A DNA stretch of 64,000 nt, from positions 25,789,769-25,853,768 of the forward strand of contig JAUJPP010000007.1 of NCBI GenBank assembly GCA_030562195.1, in the 5' to 3' direction. A program made the translations under genes and the position numbers. Positions 44,095-56,757 of the stretch are shown here, one piece after another. The notes below the pieces were generated by a model that ran no database searches, had not been told where the DNA came from, and saw nothing but the letters and a program-made list of their open reading frames with translations. How positions within the stretch are numbered: position 1 is the stretch's first letter; each line of letters begins with the position of its first letter. Source of the DNA: Nipponacmea schrenckii. Its lineage: Eukaryota; Mollusca; Gastropoda; Lottiidae.

Positions 44095-47000
44095 CGAAAT
44101 TTACACACCTCACACAGCCTAAGCTGCAACAGTTGCAGCAATTTCACAACATCTCCAGACCTTCTGTAGTGGCGACGTTTCTAATGAATGAACATTTGAA
44201 CATTTTTGCAGAACCGGAAGTGCTGCATTGCAACATACCTAAAAAGTCGGTCAGTGGCTCTAGAAGTCGCAATTTTCAATCGATTTTCTTCGGGTTTGCA
44301 TTTTTGGAAACGTGAAATAATTTCCAACAAGATAGCAGTTGAAAAATTTCATAATTCGAAAATTCGTAGCACACATTTTTTTGCCGTATTTTGCACATTT
44401 TTTGCAACTTTGTTATTTAAAGCCCGATTAATCTTAAAAAAATTGAGTATATGTAGCCCATGGAATGATTTCCAAAAAGTAGGTCAAAATTTTTGCGTCA
44501 CTTCCGGTTTTTGCGAAAAATAGAGTTTTACGTCCGGTTGAATAACTTCCGGTTTTATTAATGTATGAGATTCAAACTTGTATCATCGGGTAGCCATTAG
44601 CCATACAAAAAAGCGAAGAAAATAAAATCAAGGCCGCATGCGCAACTTTCGCCGCCATTTTGATTTTTCTGAAATTGCGCGAATTTAATTCAGACATTAT
44701 GGCTTATCCGATTGAGATGATTTTGGTGTCAAATGAAAGAACATAAAAATTGCAAAAAAACATTGGAAGTCGATTTTTGAATTTCGCTTTTGCATTTTTG
44801 CAACATCCGGTTGAATTTTTTCAAAGTTTGGGGGCTTATTTCTCGTGACCTTGACCTTTGGTGACCATGACCTTTAGTAGGTCAAAGCTCATTGACCTTG
44901 GCTATCAGTTGATACTTTGACATTTGACCTCCGACGTCTACTTCCGGTTTTATAGCTGCCCAAAAACAGCGAAATTCGCAACTTTGGACTGCTCTAGAGC
45001 GTGACCTAATTAATTTAGAGTGTTATTTTTTTCAGATTCTTAAAGTGCTTTTTGTCCTCTTTCCAACGATGTATAACAAAGGTTTTTAAAATGAAAATTG
45101 AAGTTTTTGATTTTTGAAAATTTAAGTATATTTTGCCGTATTTACGTTTGCTTGAAATGTATGTATGTATATCTCGTGATCTATTAGATGTACAAACTTC
45201 AAATTTGTACCGTGAATATTCATTTTGAATGTGATTTGATTTATATAAAAAAAAATGAGATGGGCGTGGCACATCCGTGTAAAATTCCGATTTACCATTT
45301 ATATGGGTCAGCGAATTACGGCTGCAGTAAATAGCCTTTTTTAAAAAAGTACTTTGCACACAGATACCTCATTGCTTTGGCCAGTTTATTCCAGAAAATC
45401 AGATAATTCGGCCTGTTTGTTGCAATTTTTCTACAATAGGAAACCAGTTAATATTTTTTCTAATTTTGGAAGCTTATTTCTCGTGACCTTGACCCTTGGT
45501 GACCTTGAACTTTAGTAGGTCAAAGGCCATAGACCGTGTCTATCATTTAATACTTTGACATTTGACCTCCGACGTCCACTTCCGGTTTTATAGCTGCCTG
45601 AAAACAGGAAAATTCACAACTTTGGACTGCTCTAGAGCGTGACCTAATTAATTTAGAGGTTTATTATTTTCAGATTCTTAAGGGGCTTTTTGTCCACTTT
45701 CCAGCAATGTATAACAAAAGTTTTTAAAATTAAAATTTAATTTTTGCACTTTTAAAATTAAAGTACATTTTGCCTTTTTGAAATGTATTTGTGCATATTT
45801 CGTGGTCTTTTAAATGTACAAGCTTCAAATTTGTACCGTGAATATATATTTTGAATGTTATTAGATTTACGCAAAAAACAAATGAGATGGGTGTGGCACA
45901 TCCGGGTAAACTTTTAATTTAGCATTTATATAGGTCAGCGAATTACGTCAGTAGGAAATAACGTTTTTCCAAAAAATTCTTTGCACACGGATACCTAGTT
46001 GCTTTGGCCATATGCTCCTAGAAAATCAGATGTTTCGGCCTGTCTGTTGCAATTTTGCGACATTTGCAAAGTCCCTTTCTGTGCCACTAGTGGCTCTAGT
46101 TTTTTAATTGAAATTAAAACTTTATATCATAGATCTAAATTGAACCCGAAAATATTACCCACTTGTGAAGTGATTCAAGAAGAAGGAGAGCCTACTCCTG
46201 TAGCACAGAAACGTACTGTTAGGGTAAGTCTCAGTACTTGAGCATATGAGTCCGTTGACTGATTAACAGTTCATATTTTGTTAGTGGTCAATGTTTTAGT
46301 CTTTATCTTATACCTTGACTGCAATAGTAAATCTTTCTTTTATCATGTTAATGATTCTATTAGAATTTAAGTAAGGGAATACAGCAAATCAGAGCCCTCT
46401 GTTTCATGCCTAATTATATTTTTACAGTCTTTCTGTCAAGAGCCCGGATTGGCTGTATTCTTTATAAGCAAAATCCAATCAAATTTTGCTGCATATGAAA
46501 GCCTCTGTATAACAAGAAAGTTGTCAAACTTGTCCATTTGATCTGAATTTTTCTGATTTTGTAGACTGTATTATACTATTGTTATTCTTCATCAAGTGGT
46601 CATATGATATCAACTTGTCTGAACCTTTCTTAACCCACTTATTTTTTAAAAAATCACAATGAATATATGTTCAAAAGTAAACTTTAAAATTTCAGAAGAA
46701 TTCTAATAAATCGAAGACCGGAACTGGTTTGAGGAAATCTACAAGAAAACGTGGAACAAAGGGAAATGACTCTTTGATGGCTCCACCATCTGTGTCTAGA
46801 ATGAGGTATGATAATATTTTATTAAAATAAAACTCCCAAATAAATAACTCGTCCACCCAATATGTATGTAACTTCCTTGAGTGGCATTTGTTTATTGGAG
46901 AATATATATCTGGACACAATTATATGGATAACAATTACTTTGTTAAATACCTTTTTGTTTCAACAAGGGTTCTCTAGTACTTGATGAAATGTCACTCATT

Positions 47001-48104
47001 AGAAAAGTAAGATGTTTTAACAAACCCCCAAATTTGACTATTGTGGCTATCAACTATATTTTACAAGAATAACAACTGAGGTTCACAGTTTAGGATCCTT
47101 TCTACCTGCTGGTCAAAGATCTTGGAATTGATTTTTCCCTGATTATTCATACCCATTTACAGCTGGGTCGACTGGAATTATGAGTAAACTTTCTTGTAAA
47201 GAACCAATACTGTAACTAGTAGGTACTATTGAACCTCACAAGATACAACTAGTAGTAATTTCACCCAATTTTTTCAGAATGACCCCAGCCAGTAGGACTA
47301 TGTCCACATCAGGATGGCCAACACCTTTAATTACACCTAAATTTGACCCAAGGTAAATATGGAATCTGATTACAAAGAGTTTCTAGTCAGTTTTATGAAC
47401 ATTCATCTGTTTGTCGACCCGCCAGCTTATCAATCTCTGAGAATTTGTAGCACAAACAATAATACTTCTCAGAATACACCTATTGTATATGTCACAAATT
47501 CTCAGAGATGGAAAGGAATAAGATTGCCTGGCAGTGTTATTAAAGGGGTCAGTCATTTAGACCCTAACTAAATTGGCTATAGTAAAACTGAAAGCTAATG
47601 AAAATGATATAATGGTACATTCTTTGAGCAGATATTACTGATATGTCATCTGCGACTACAGCATAAAGTTGATAACATGTTTTCTTTTCAGATTACCATT
47701 TACCCCAGGTATGAACAGAGACCCTAAACCAGGGGAGAGAATCCTGTCTCTAGCAGGAAGTCCTATCAATAATCCAGAAGATGGTGAGAAGAAAGGTCGA
47801 ACTGGCAAGGGACGAGTCAGAGTAAGTATTGTTAGACTTTATATAAATTTAAATAATTTTGGGATGTAATATCTGTTTATTGCACCTAGAATGGACCATC
47901 AGACCAAGTCTAATCATATAAGCTTCATTTCTGTTTCCTTTTCAGACATTAACAGTAAAAAATAAAGTGAAAGAGGAACTTGAAAATCTTGTGATACCAG
48001 ATTCACCCACAGACATTAAAAATATGAGACAGTCTCAGATGTTTAAAGCTATCAATTTATTATCTAATATTTTAAAACAATCAGAAGAGGATGAACAGTT
48101 TTAG
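40830..48104 (+). CDS. CDCA8: Borealin (chromosomal passenger complex), complete
   Basis: Exons: 40830-40965, 43045-43139, 43476-43509, 43694-43790, 46133-46223, 46696-46805, 47278-47352, 47692-47821, 47946-48104. Every junction is in phase, for 308 residues (human 280). Borealin joins survivin and INCENP to target Aurora B to centromeres and the spindle midzone. The Lys/Arg-rich N-terminus (MPRKRTAKASKRNKPK) leads into the helical region expected to bind INCENP and survivin. The middle is basic and Thr/Ser-rich. TPLITPKFDPR, LPFTP and PGERILSLAGSP match the conserved human TPRFDSR...KTPGLR...GERI region. The end (MFKAINLLSNILKQ) fits the C-terminal dimerisation domain. Intron 1 holds a broken THAP-like ORF and intron 4 a ~2 kb repeat element ending only ~57 bases before exon 5. 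A poly(A) signal follows at 48222. Confidence 0.9.
41401..41842 (+). pseudogene. Broken THAP-like DNA-binding ORF in CDCA8 intron 1
   Basis: Overlapping frames together resemble a THAP-type zinc-finger region. LEWMKAINRTFLPK in the frame from 41508 is continued by CCSEHCIGGVPTPENPIPKL and LGYEA in the frame from 41609, followed by a basic KKRKLS. The usual THAP pattern W..AI.R......CS.H and a PT..NP.P.L.LGY tail are visible, but at least one frameshift separates them and the N-terminal cysteines are unclear. It is probably a decayed transposon-derived or retro-copied fragment; a spliced nested gene is less likely. Confidence 0.4.
44019..46075. mobile_element. ~2.05 kb repeat element in CDCA8 intron 4
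   Basis: The outer ends carry GGGACTTTGC and its inverted copy GCAAAGTCCC. The left end is a hairpin (GGGACTTTGC/GCAAAATCCC) followed by a 31-base T run (44064-44094). The interior contains two ~638 bp direct repeats starting near 44834 and 45472; both carry CTTATTTCTCGTGACCTTGA, GACATTTGACCTCCGACGT, CACTTCCGGTTTTATAGCTG-like blocks and GACTGCTCTAGAGCGTGACC. No transposase was recognised. Class unknown. Confidence 0.6.
47433..47509. repeat. Perfect 16 bp inverted repeat in CDCA8 intron 7
   Basis: ATCTCTGAGAATTTGT at 47433-47448 is inverted perfectly at 47494-47509 with a 45-base loop. It could be a small foldback element or an RNA hairpin in the intron. Confidence 0.65.
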
Positions 48105-48221
48105 TGTCAGACATAAACGGACTATTTTACAGCTATTAACTGTACAGTGGTTATTAAAAAAATGATGAACACATATACAGAGAATAGTAAAATGCTGTTA
48201 ACAATTTAACAAAAAATGAGC

Positions 48222-48227
48222 AATAAA
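48222..48227 (+). terminator. Likely CDCA8 poly(A) signal AATAAA
   Basis: The first AATAAA after the borealin stop codon lies about 118 bases downstream. Assignment is by position only. Confidence 0.5.
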
Positions 48228-49576
48228 GTCAAGCTGTTTGCTTCACAATGGATTAATTGCATGGCTATACAATTTCTTTCATAATTTCCCCAGTTGCTAT
48301 ACCTCTACTAGTACTGACCAAAGAAACTTGGTCAACATCTGATTTGTTACAGCTTTCTGGTTTTTCATAAAACATTATTAAATGTGTAATAGGATATTTT
48401 TTAAATGTAAATAGGTTTTTCATGTAATTATATAATATAGTTGTTGATTATCTTTCTCTTTCCTTTTTTCTTGTTTTATTTACTCTGTTTTGCACCTCCC
48501 AACTTCCATCATTTGCAGAATGTCAAGGTATTACAAACTTTGCCTTATACCTTGATTGCATTAGTCATCTTTCCAATGAGTGCCTCTCAACCATAAGTTT
48601 AAAGTCTTTTTTTCGAGAACTCTGATTGGCTGTATTAGTTACTTTACAATCCAATCAAATTCCAGCATTCAGTGATACAAGAAATATAATGCCTTGACAT
48701 TGTAAAAATGAATATTATAAATGAAACATTTCTAAACTTTGTATCTGTGTCTTTGTATATATCTTATTAATTGCTTGTAATACCTTTATCAACGAGGGCC
48801 TTGTTGGACTTAATTAAACTGTTTATTCGCAAGAATTTTATATGAATATGCATATAGAAGAATCTGATCATATGTGATATGTGTAGTTCTTCCAAGCTTT
48901 GTTTTTCAAAAGCATGCCTTTATTGATATTGAGCTCAAGTCCTCCTAAAATCTACTTTATCAATAAGTTGAATGTTATTTGTTGTATGTATATAGGTCTA
49001 TTGAAATGATATATGTTCAAAAATATTAAAATATATTCAAAACACACTGAAGTAAAGTCTAGTTCCACAGGGATTTTTTACTTAAACAATTTGACAATAA
49101 TACTGTCCAATGCCCTCTGAGGCTGTACTATTTGCTGAAAATCTTATATATTTTATACCAAGTTAAATTGTAGAAAGCAATGAAGAATTAAAAGAAAAAG
49201 CTAGAAATGAGGAAATCAGACGGTTTTTGAATTGCCCAATCTTGTTTTTTTTTTTAGAACAACCAAATTTAATTTATCCATTGCATTGAAAGCACTTGTT
49301 GATAGTTACTGGTAGCCGGAAATCGTTCACATTCCTCTTTTTTGACACGGGAACGGATTTGGATAAGAGTTTATTATTTAATTGTTGTCTTAAAGTTAGT
49401 TTTTTAATCTAGAGTTATTTCCCTTTGATCAGTCAACACTAAGTTGTTCAATAATAGAAGAAGGCTGTAAATAATAGTTGGCAACAGGCTGTAAAATAAA
49501 TCTTTATTTACTTTAAATTTACTTTGACATCATTCTTGAACAACACCGACTACAAGTATTGATTGTAATCCACACA
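48228..49576. other. CDCA8-NAGK intergenic region
   Basis: No gene was recognised. Bases ~48530-48710 contain GATTGGCTGTATTAG...CAATCCAATCAAATT, similar to ~46440-46500 inside CDCA8 intron 5, so a diverged dispersed repeat is present in both places. The NAGK promoter must lie in the right part. Confidence 0.5.
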
Positions 49577-52500
49577 ATGGCGTCTCAGGATTTTGTTTAT
49601 TATGGAGGAATAGAGGGGTAAATATTGCACAATTTTTCTTCTTTTACAAGTTTTGGATAGATAGGCCCTACTCCCTAGTCCACTATTGAAATCTGTGAAG
49701 CGAGAAAGGCTTTCGTCTGCAATCCTGACTATGTAGGTTCCAACACTATAGTCTATGCAGCAGAACTAGACTTATAATATTATTCTAAACGCTATCTGTG
49801 AATTATGCAGTAATTCAAAATGCCACAAATAGGTCTAATAGTAATATAAAGAAGAGTGGTGGATATTTTTGCTGGCCTGGATGTGCTGAGGGGATAGACC
49901 TACTAGGGCCTACACTACATGAGGGTGAACCACGAAAGAGGGAAAGGATAATGCCTTAAATGAAGTACCGGTATGGGACACTACTAGGACCTAGATCTAC
50001 CTTAATTTTCTATATTCTACATTTATTTTGCTTTACAGAGGAGCCACTCATTCCAAAATGGTGATTTTAAGATCTGATGGTAAAATTATGTCTTGGAGTG
50101 AAGAAGCCTGCACCAACCAATGGGTAGTGTAGCCTATTATTATTATTTTCTATAGCTTTGAGGTTTATGCTTAAGTTAAGTTGTTCAAGTAGTAGGATAT
50201 GTAATTGGGTAGACTTAAAGTTTTTATACATGCTTTAGTTTTCATTAATAAATAAATAAAGTCTTATCTTACATGGGTAAGAATAAGGTCCAATACACAA
50301 TGACATGGTCCTATCTAGCATTCAGCCCATTGGGTCAATACAATAAAAAATATGCAAATAAGACAAAAAAAAATACATATATATGTACATTTTGCAATAT
50401 GGCCTACTATTTAAAAATACACGTGTGCATGTGTGTTAGATGGACAGATTTATTTTCCTTCAATTAAAGCTATGATTTTGTTCAAAAGGACTTTCTGAAT
50501 AATTGTTATTGTGGTGTGTAGTTGATAGGTTTAGAAGAGTGTAATAAACGAATAAATAATATGGTAGAAGAATCGAAAGAGAAAGCTGGTCTTGATAAAA
50601 ACATTCCTTTAAAAGCTGTGGTGAGTCAGAGACATTTTTGATTAAAAGTCTTACAATAATTGTTTGTGTGTTGAAAATCTATCATGATACAAAAGATTTT
50701 TAATCATGTGCCTAAGCAACAAACATCACTGTCCTATTAACTGCATGCTTCCAGTGAAAGGTGAATGGACAAAATCAGTATTCACTAGACTAAACTGGGA
50801 ACTCTTAAGGTAACAGTTGGTTCACTTTTCAAATTTTTTTAAGGTTTGTAAATAGGTTTTCTTTTTTGTTTTTATGTGTATTGAAGACACTTGTCTCATA
50901 TGGCATTTTTTGTGATTAGTAACATCATCAAACACATAGTTTTAGTGGAATTGCATGAACTAGGGATATCTGACTAAAAATTGAAATGTTGAAAATTGAT
51001 GCTATAAGTATCTCAAATACATATAGGCCTAAATCTTTTTAAGTAAATTCTCTACGATCTTTTTATTTTTGTAATAAATGTACTATTCAATAATGCCGCT
51101 AGCTTAAATGTTATCTGGACTCTTTTGACTTAAACTGTTTTCTGGGTTCTATATAATTTATGAGTTTCATTGTTCTATAGGGTATGTCATTAAGTGGTAT
51201 TGATGAAGAGGAATCCAGACTTAACTTAGAAAAACACCTGAAAACAACCTACCCACAAGCTACAGAGAACATCTACCTTACTAATGATGCTGTTGGTTCT
51301 CTAGCTACAGCTATTGATGGTGGTAAGTTTAGGAACGATGACCCTGCTGTAAATGTATATGAAGAGTTTAGAGCCAAAAAATTTGGACAAGGCTGATAGG
51401 CTCCCAGGAATCTCAACTTAACCAAATACTCAGCTTTATATTGAAATAGACATTTTTTATTGGTCTTTGTATATACTTATTATTAGCTTGTTTTAAAAAG
51501 ATTGTCAGCTTCATAAAAGCAGAAAAAATTAAATATTTCAAATTAAACAGTGTAAATTGTCACACACCATCATATTAACTACCCCCAGGTATTTTATTTC
51601 CAGGTGGAGTTGTGTTGATAGCTGGTACTGGGTCTGTGGGTCAGCTGATTAATCCTGACTTGTCAGAACATCGGTGTGGAGGGTGGGGACACGCTCTCGG
51701 GGATGAGGCTTCAGGTATGTTCTTAATACTATTGAAATTGCTAAACAACAAGAGCTTTGTTTATACTGATGGCTTATTAGATTATATATAACAATATTAA
51801 TTGATATAAGATGCATGAGCAGAATAATTTAAGTGGACACACTGAATATAAGAGAGAAGATATTCTCACTCTATGCATTTTTCATTACTGGCTTTTTGAA
51901 CAAAACTGTCTACTGGATACATTTGTAAAGGAAATATTCTGAATTGAGAATATAGTTGCTGTCTTTCATATTCACTAAAAATTATCTTAACCTGGTTCAC
52001 TTTAGGATGGTATACATTGAACAAAAACTTGTGTTTATTATGACTAATTTGATTTTTTTAGGATATTGGATAGCCCAGAAATTAATAAAGATATATTTTG
52101 ACCATGTTGATAATTTGTTCCCTACTCAATATGATGTCAGTGTTGTAGAAAAGGCTATTTTTAAATACTTCAAGGTAATGATGTTTGTAGTAAATCATTT
52201 AATACTTTTAGCCCTGGAGTTGTCCACAAACAGGGTCCAAGAGTCCAAGGATATTTTGCAATGAAAAAGTCAGTTGGCCATTGGGACATCGGAAACCTGC
52301 TTAGTCCACCCCCTGGATACAGGGACAGTCATTTGGGATTAGGTTGTTTTGAGAGAAGTAGGTAGGGAAAAAGATGTAGACCTATCCTTCTATTTAAGAT
52401 GGAATTGTTTATTATGTGATGTTAGGTGGCATGTTACAGCAATACCTATTACCAGTACATGTATATTGAATTCTTGTAAAAGTTTCCTTAAAGAAGTAGT

Positions 52501-54911
52501 AACAATTTGAGTTTTTTTAAAAACTGTCAAATGAAATATTTGATATGAATTCTATAGGTAACAGATCAAGGTGGAATGTTACAACATTTCTATAGTAATT
52601 TTAATAAAGCTAATATAGCTGGTTTCTGTAAAGAAATATCATCAGGTAAAATAATGTACTTTTTTATTTCACAAGTAGATTTGTATGTTTTCTTATGAAA
52701 TTTCTGCTCATGCAGGGATTTTAAACGACGAGTCATCAGTTTGGTTGAAGGATAGAAAACATAGTAATGAGTGTGTTTATATATACAAGCCATATATTTT
52801 TTGTGTATTCATGGGTGATTATGAACACATGTGGCTGTACAATATTTGTTTCTGAGATCAAGATACCATTGGCCATTAATAACAATTCATTTAAGCACTT
52901 TCATATACATATAAGTAATAGAAATCATTTTTATTAATGCTAGAATTTAGAAACATTTCTAATCTTATTCCAGAAACCAAAGACCCATTGGTATGTCATG
53001 TATTTAAAGAAGCAGGAAAACTCCTAGCTCAACATGTTATAGCTCTTGTACCAAAGATGGAAAAAGTCAGTTACTAGTTTTAAGTTTTGTTTTTGTTTTG
53101 ACTAATAATATAGAGCAATTATAAAACCAAACAACAAAATTACCTCAAACTGATTAATTAACAATTAGTACGTTCTATTTTTAATTAACCATTATAAATC
53201 AAAATTCAGTTAGATCAAATAAATACACGGATGTAAATAGCATATGTTACAATGTTTATGATAATAAAAATTTTACAATGTTTAACATTTTCAGAGTTTA
53301 ATCAATGAAGAAGGAGGTATCAGAATAGTTTGTGTTGGTTCTGTTTTTAAAAGTTGGCCATTACTTGAACATGGTGAGTATTTTTTACCTTTCGAAAAAT
53401 AAGGGTTACTGTAAGGCTAGAAATTAATGCGTCAACAAATTAATGCGACATGGGGTATATAGACTAAAATGCGAGTACAAATTAATGCAATCTGCGATAG
53501 GTGTCGCATTTTTTAATATCATAAAAAAAGAACATTGCTTCCCGGAAATATGACAGCTTGGATGGAAAAAAGCTGGAATTCTACAAGTGTTTAATAAATG
53601 AAGACATGAACAATGATCAGGATTTTATTCTTTAAATAGTCAAGTGTGAAAATCTTTTGTTTTTGTAACGTCATTGATTACTAATCAGCTTCAAATTTTG
53701 AGATAATGACCTAATTACTTAATCCCGCCCGGTCTCAATTTAAATACTTAACTCCATATATTTCACTTGCAAATATGTATTTAAATTGCGGATACAAATT
53801 CATGCGATCGCGGATAGGTCGCATTTAACGCATTAATTTCTATCTCGCAATAATTTGTAGCCTTACAGTAGTCTGAATCTATGAATATGGCTCACTAGGA
53901 ATGAGTCTGACCACAGTTGGTCTCCACTTCACAATTCTGTGGGTCTCCACTTCACCATTCTGTGGGTCCCCACTTGACCATTCTGTGGGTCTCCACTTAA
54001 CCATTCTGTGTTTCTCCACTTTACCATTCTGTTTTCCCCACTTCACCATTCTGTGGGTCTCAACTTCACCATTCTCTGGTTCCCCACTTCACCATTCTGT
54101 GGGTCTCCACTTCACCATTCTGTGGGTCTCCACTTCACCATTCTGTGGGTCTCCACTTTACCATTCTGCGAGTCCCCACTTCACCATTCTGTGGGTCTCC
54201 GTTTCACCATTCCGTGGGTCTCCACTTTACCATCCTGTGGGTCCCCACTTCACCATTCTGTGAGTCTCCGCTTCACCATTCTGTGGGTGTCCGCTTCACC
54301 ATTCTGTGGTCCTCCACTTCACCATTCTGTGGGTCTCAACTTCACCATTCTGTGGTTCTCCACTTCACCATTCTGTGAGTCTCCACTTCACCATTCTGTG
54401 GTCCTCCACTTCACCATTCTGTGGGTCTCCACTTCACCATTCTGTGGGTCTCTGCTTCACCATTCTGTGGGTCTCCACTTCACCATTCTGTGGGGCTCCG
54501 CTTTACCATTCTGTGGTTCCCCACTTCACCATTCTGTGTTCCTCAACTTTACCATTCTGTGGGTCTCCACTTACCATTCTGTGGGGCTCTGCTTTACCAT
54601 TCTGTGGCTCCCCACTTCACCATTCTGTGGTCCTCCACAACACCATTCTGTAGGTTTCTCTGAATCAGTTTCAAAACTACATTTTTATCTTGAATTCTAA
54701 ATGATGCAGAATATATTTCAATCCATTTCCAGGTTTTGTAGATAACTTAGTACAGAATGGAAAACCAATTGGAATAAAGGAAGTCACATTATTACGATTA
54801 AAAGCATCTGCTGCCATTGGTGCTGCTGTACTTGGTGCCAAATCCATTAAGAACAAAATACCTCTGGATTATTCTGCTAATTATCATGTCTTATTCCATT
54901 CTTCCATTTGA
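49577..54911 (+). CDS. NAGK: N-acetyl-D-glucosamine kinase, complete
   Basis: Exons: 49577-49617, 50039-50123, 50522-50620, 51181-51322, 51604-51714, 52062-52174, 52558-52645, 52974-53065, 53295-53373, 54733-54911. All phases match, giving 342 residues (human 344). NAGK phosphorylates GlcNAc from lysosomal breakdown or diet to GlcNAc-6-phosphate in the cytosol, feeding UDP-GlcNAc salvage. Visible: N-terminal phosphate loop YYGGIEGGATHSK (human GGVEGGGTRS, so one Gly is Ala here), SLSGIDEEE, catalytic Asp111 in [11 protein letters not shown] (human Asp107), IAGTGS for ATP binding, [31 protein letters not shown] and the C-terminal [13 protein letters not shown]. The ATG at 49577 gives the expected N-terminus. 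Intron 9 holds a MITE and a 23 bp minisatellite. Confidence 0.96.
53407..53870. mobile_element. MITE in NAGK intron 9
   Basis: The left end TACTGTAAGGCTAGAAATTA and the right end (TAGCCTTACAGTA) are inverted copies, and the inverted similarity extends to AAATTAATGCG with a small indel. The interior also has repeated AATTAATGCG and GCGATAGGT/GCGGATAGGT segments. The TA at each border could be the target duplication. Confidence 0.7.
53920..54651. repeat. 23 bp minisatellite, ~32 copies, in NAGK intron 9
   Basis: The unit is CCACTTCACCATTCTGTGGG plus TCT. Variants change GGGTCT to GGTTCC, GGTCCT or GAGTCT, and one unit is shortened near 54568. Since 23 is not a multiple of 3 and the plus strand lacks stops, all three sense frames remain open over hundreds of bases, producing shadow ORFs of a [15 protein letters not shown] type. 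The NAGK reading frame does not require it. Confidence 0.95.
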
Positions 54912-55511
54912 TTTTCAAAATGAATTGACAAATTAAATATTGATTACTTTGGAAGCTCAGGCAGGGGTAGAAAAATATCTTCAATTACGGAAATTATTTG
55001 TTGGTATACATTCCATTTTCACTGGGCAAAGTATATATGTCTGTCTGCTATATTCATCCATTCCAGCATGGTTACACATACAGTCTGCTTGCGTTTGTAA
55101 ATTATTGAATAGGGCCTTAAATTATTTGCATTCAACATATTTTTATAAAAATAAGACAATATAGATGGATACTATTAGAATATTTTTTGCTTTCAGCGTT
55201 TCAGTATGTTTCTCATAATGGCATCAGGAATATATAAGTTATCTTATTTATCTTTACTTGTGCTTCTAATTTAATGAATTCTATTTTTATATTTAAAACA
55301 GGTTTCAATTACAATGTGTGAAAACTGGAATAAAAAATTGCATTTGATAGAATTGGTTTAGTATATATTATAATTTGTAGTAGGTGAATGTCTTAAACAG
55401 GAAAAGAAGCTGGCTTCACTCCGTAGTTTTCAAACCGTGAGAAAATGATCATATACTCTTCAGTTTTGTAAAAAAAGGTCTCATATTTTATATAATTTTA
55501 ACATATATTAT

Positions 55512-55517
55512 AATAAA
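55512..55517 (+). terminator. Likely NAGK poly(A) signal AATAAA
   Basis: AATAAA lies ~600 bases after the NAGK stop; another AATAAA at 55329-55334 is an equally plausible alternative. Confidence 0.4.
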
Positions 55518-56016
55518 GTTTTTATTACACTGTATTGGCTATTATTAAATAAATGAGGTGTCTATTTTATTTTTGTACTCCTGGCTACATATTCTCAACA
55601 ATCTTAGCATTCAGATATGCACAAATATATTTGCCTAATGATTTGATTACCCTGTTCCACTTCAAAATCTTATGGTAAAAGATATTAAATGTAAAATTCC
55701 ACTCATACAAGACCTTTTGTGGAATGTTGTCCACAGCCTTAGTATATATGAATGTATTTTCCAGTACTAAAAATCAAATACACAATAGTTAATATATATG
55801 AGTATATCTGGCTATAATTTAAACTGAATTTGGAAGTAGAATTAATAATGATTAATTGTGGGAATTAAAAGAAAATAGATATTGCCATATTCTCATTTCA
55901 ATTTATGTCTGGTAGACAAAAAATTTCTACAATCAAATATCATTTGTAAGTGGCAAAGATAAACAGCTTACAGATAAAAGAAACACAATTGAAAGCAATT
56001 ATTAAAGTTATATTCC

Positions 56017-56022
56017 TTTATT
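56017..56022 (-). terminator. Possible poly(A) signal of the UBAN/zinc-finger gene
   Basis: AATAAA on the minus strand lies ~735 bases beyond the stop codon of the gene at 56758-60639. Position only. Confidence 0.35.
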
Positions 56023-56757
56023 GTAAAAGATAGTACTGACAAAAAAATTGATTGATATATTATGCAAGATAGATGAAACATAATTGGTGGACAGCACTAG
56101 TTTAAATAAACTTCTTAAACATATAATAACAAAGATAAGAATAAGTTAGCTTATCCTGATAAGGATTATGTATCTGAAACCCATGTTTCAGCCCTAGTCA
56201 TTAAATATAAACTGTACAATTTTTAAGGAAGACAAATTTACAAGGAATGAAGAATCAATTTGTGGCCATCTTGTAGCCATCTTTTAAATTAGTACATGAA
56301 AAGAGGTTACAATTATGCTTGCTTCAAAAGAGCTGTCCTGATGAGGACAACATGTCCAAAACCCATGAGTGCAGCATGTTATGAGCTCTAAGGCTTTTCT
56401 CTTGAAAATTAAAATGATTTTAGTATTTCGGTCATCTGATTTGAGTTAGTGATGATACATAATCAGGTTACTGTATTTCTTAAAATCTGGATATTATTTA
56501 AGTTAAGTTTTTAAGAAGAAGGCCCCTGGTAATTCAGATAATCTAGGCGTTTGATTTATGGAATTAAGAAACAATTTAAAGCCATCTCTTAGCCATATAA
56601 AATTTTAGAAGCCAATATCCATACCTTGCTACAAAAATATAATACCAGTATTTTATATTATCACAAATATTCAATTAAAAGCTAATATTAATAAAATAAC
56701 AAATATATATGATCTTCAGAAACTTAATATTTTGACTTGAATTCCATTCCAAATATT

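Noticed and set aside
51956..52061. N-terminal extension of the ORF over NAGK exon 6
   Set aside because: It is intronic read-in before the TTTTTTTAG acceptor; homology begins at GYWIAQK.
53901..54700. Five overlapping plus-strand ORFs of up to 230 codons
   Set aside because: They are frame shadows of the 23 bp minisatellite in NAGK intron 9.
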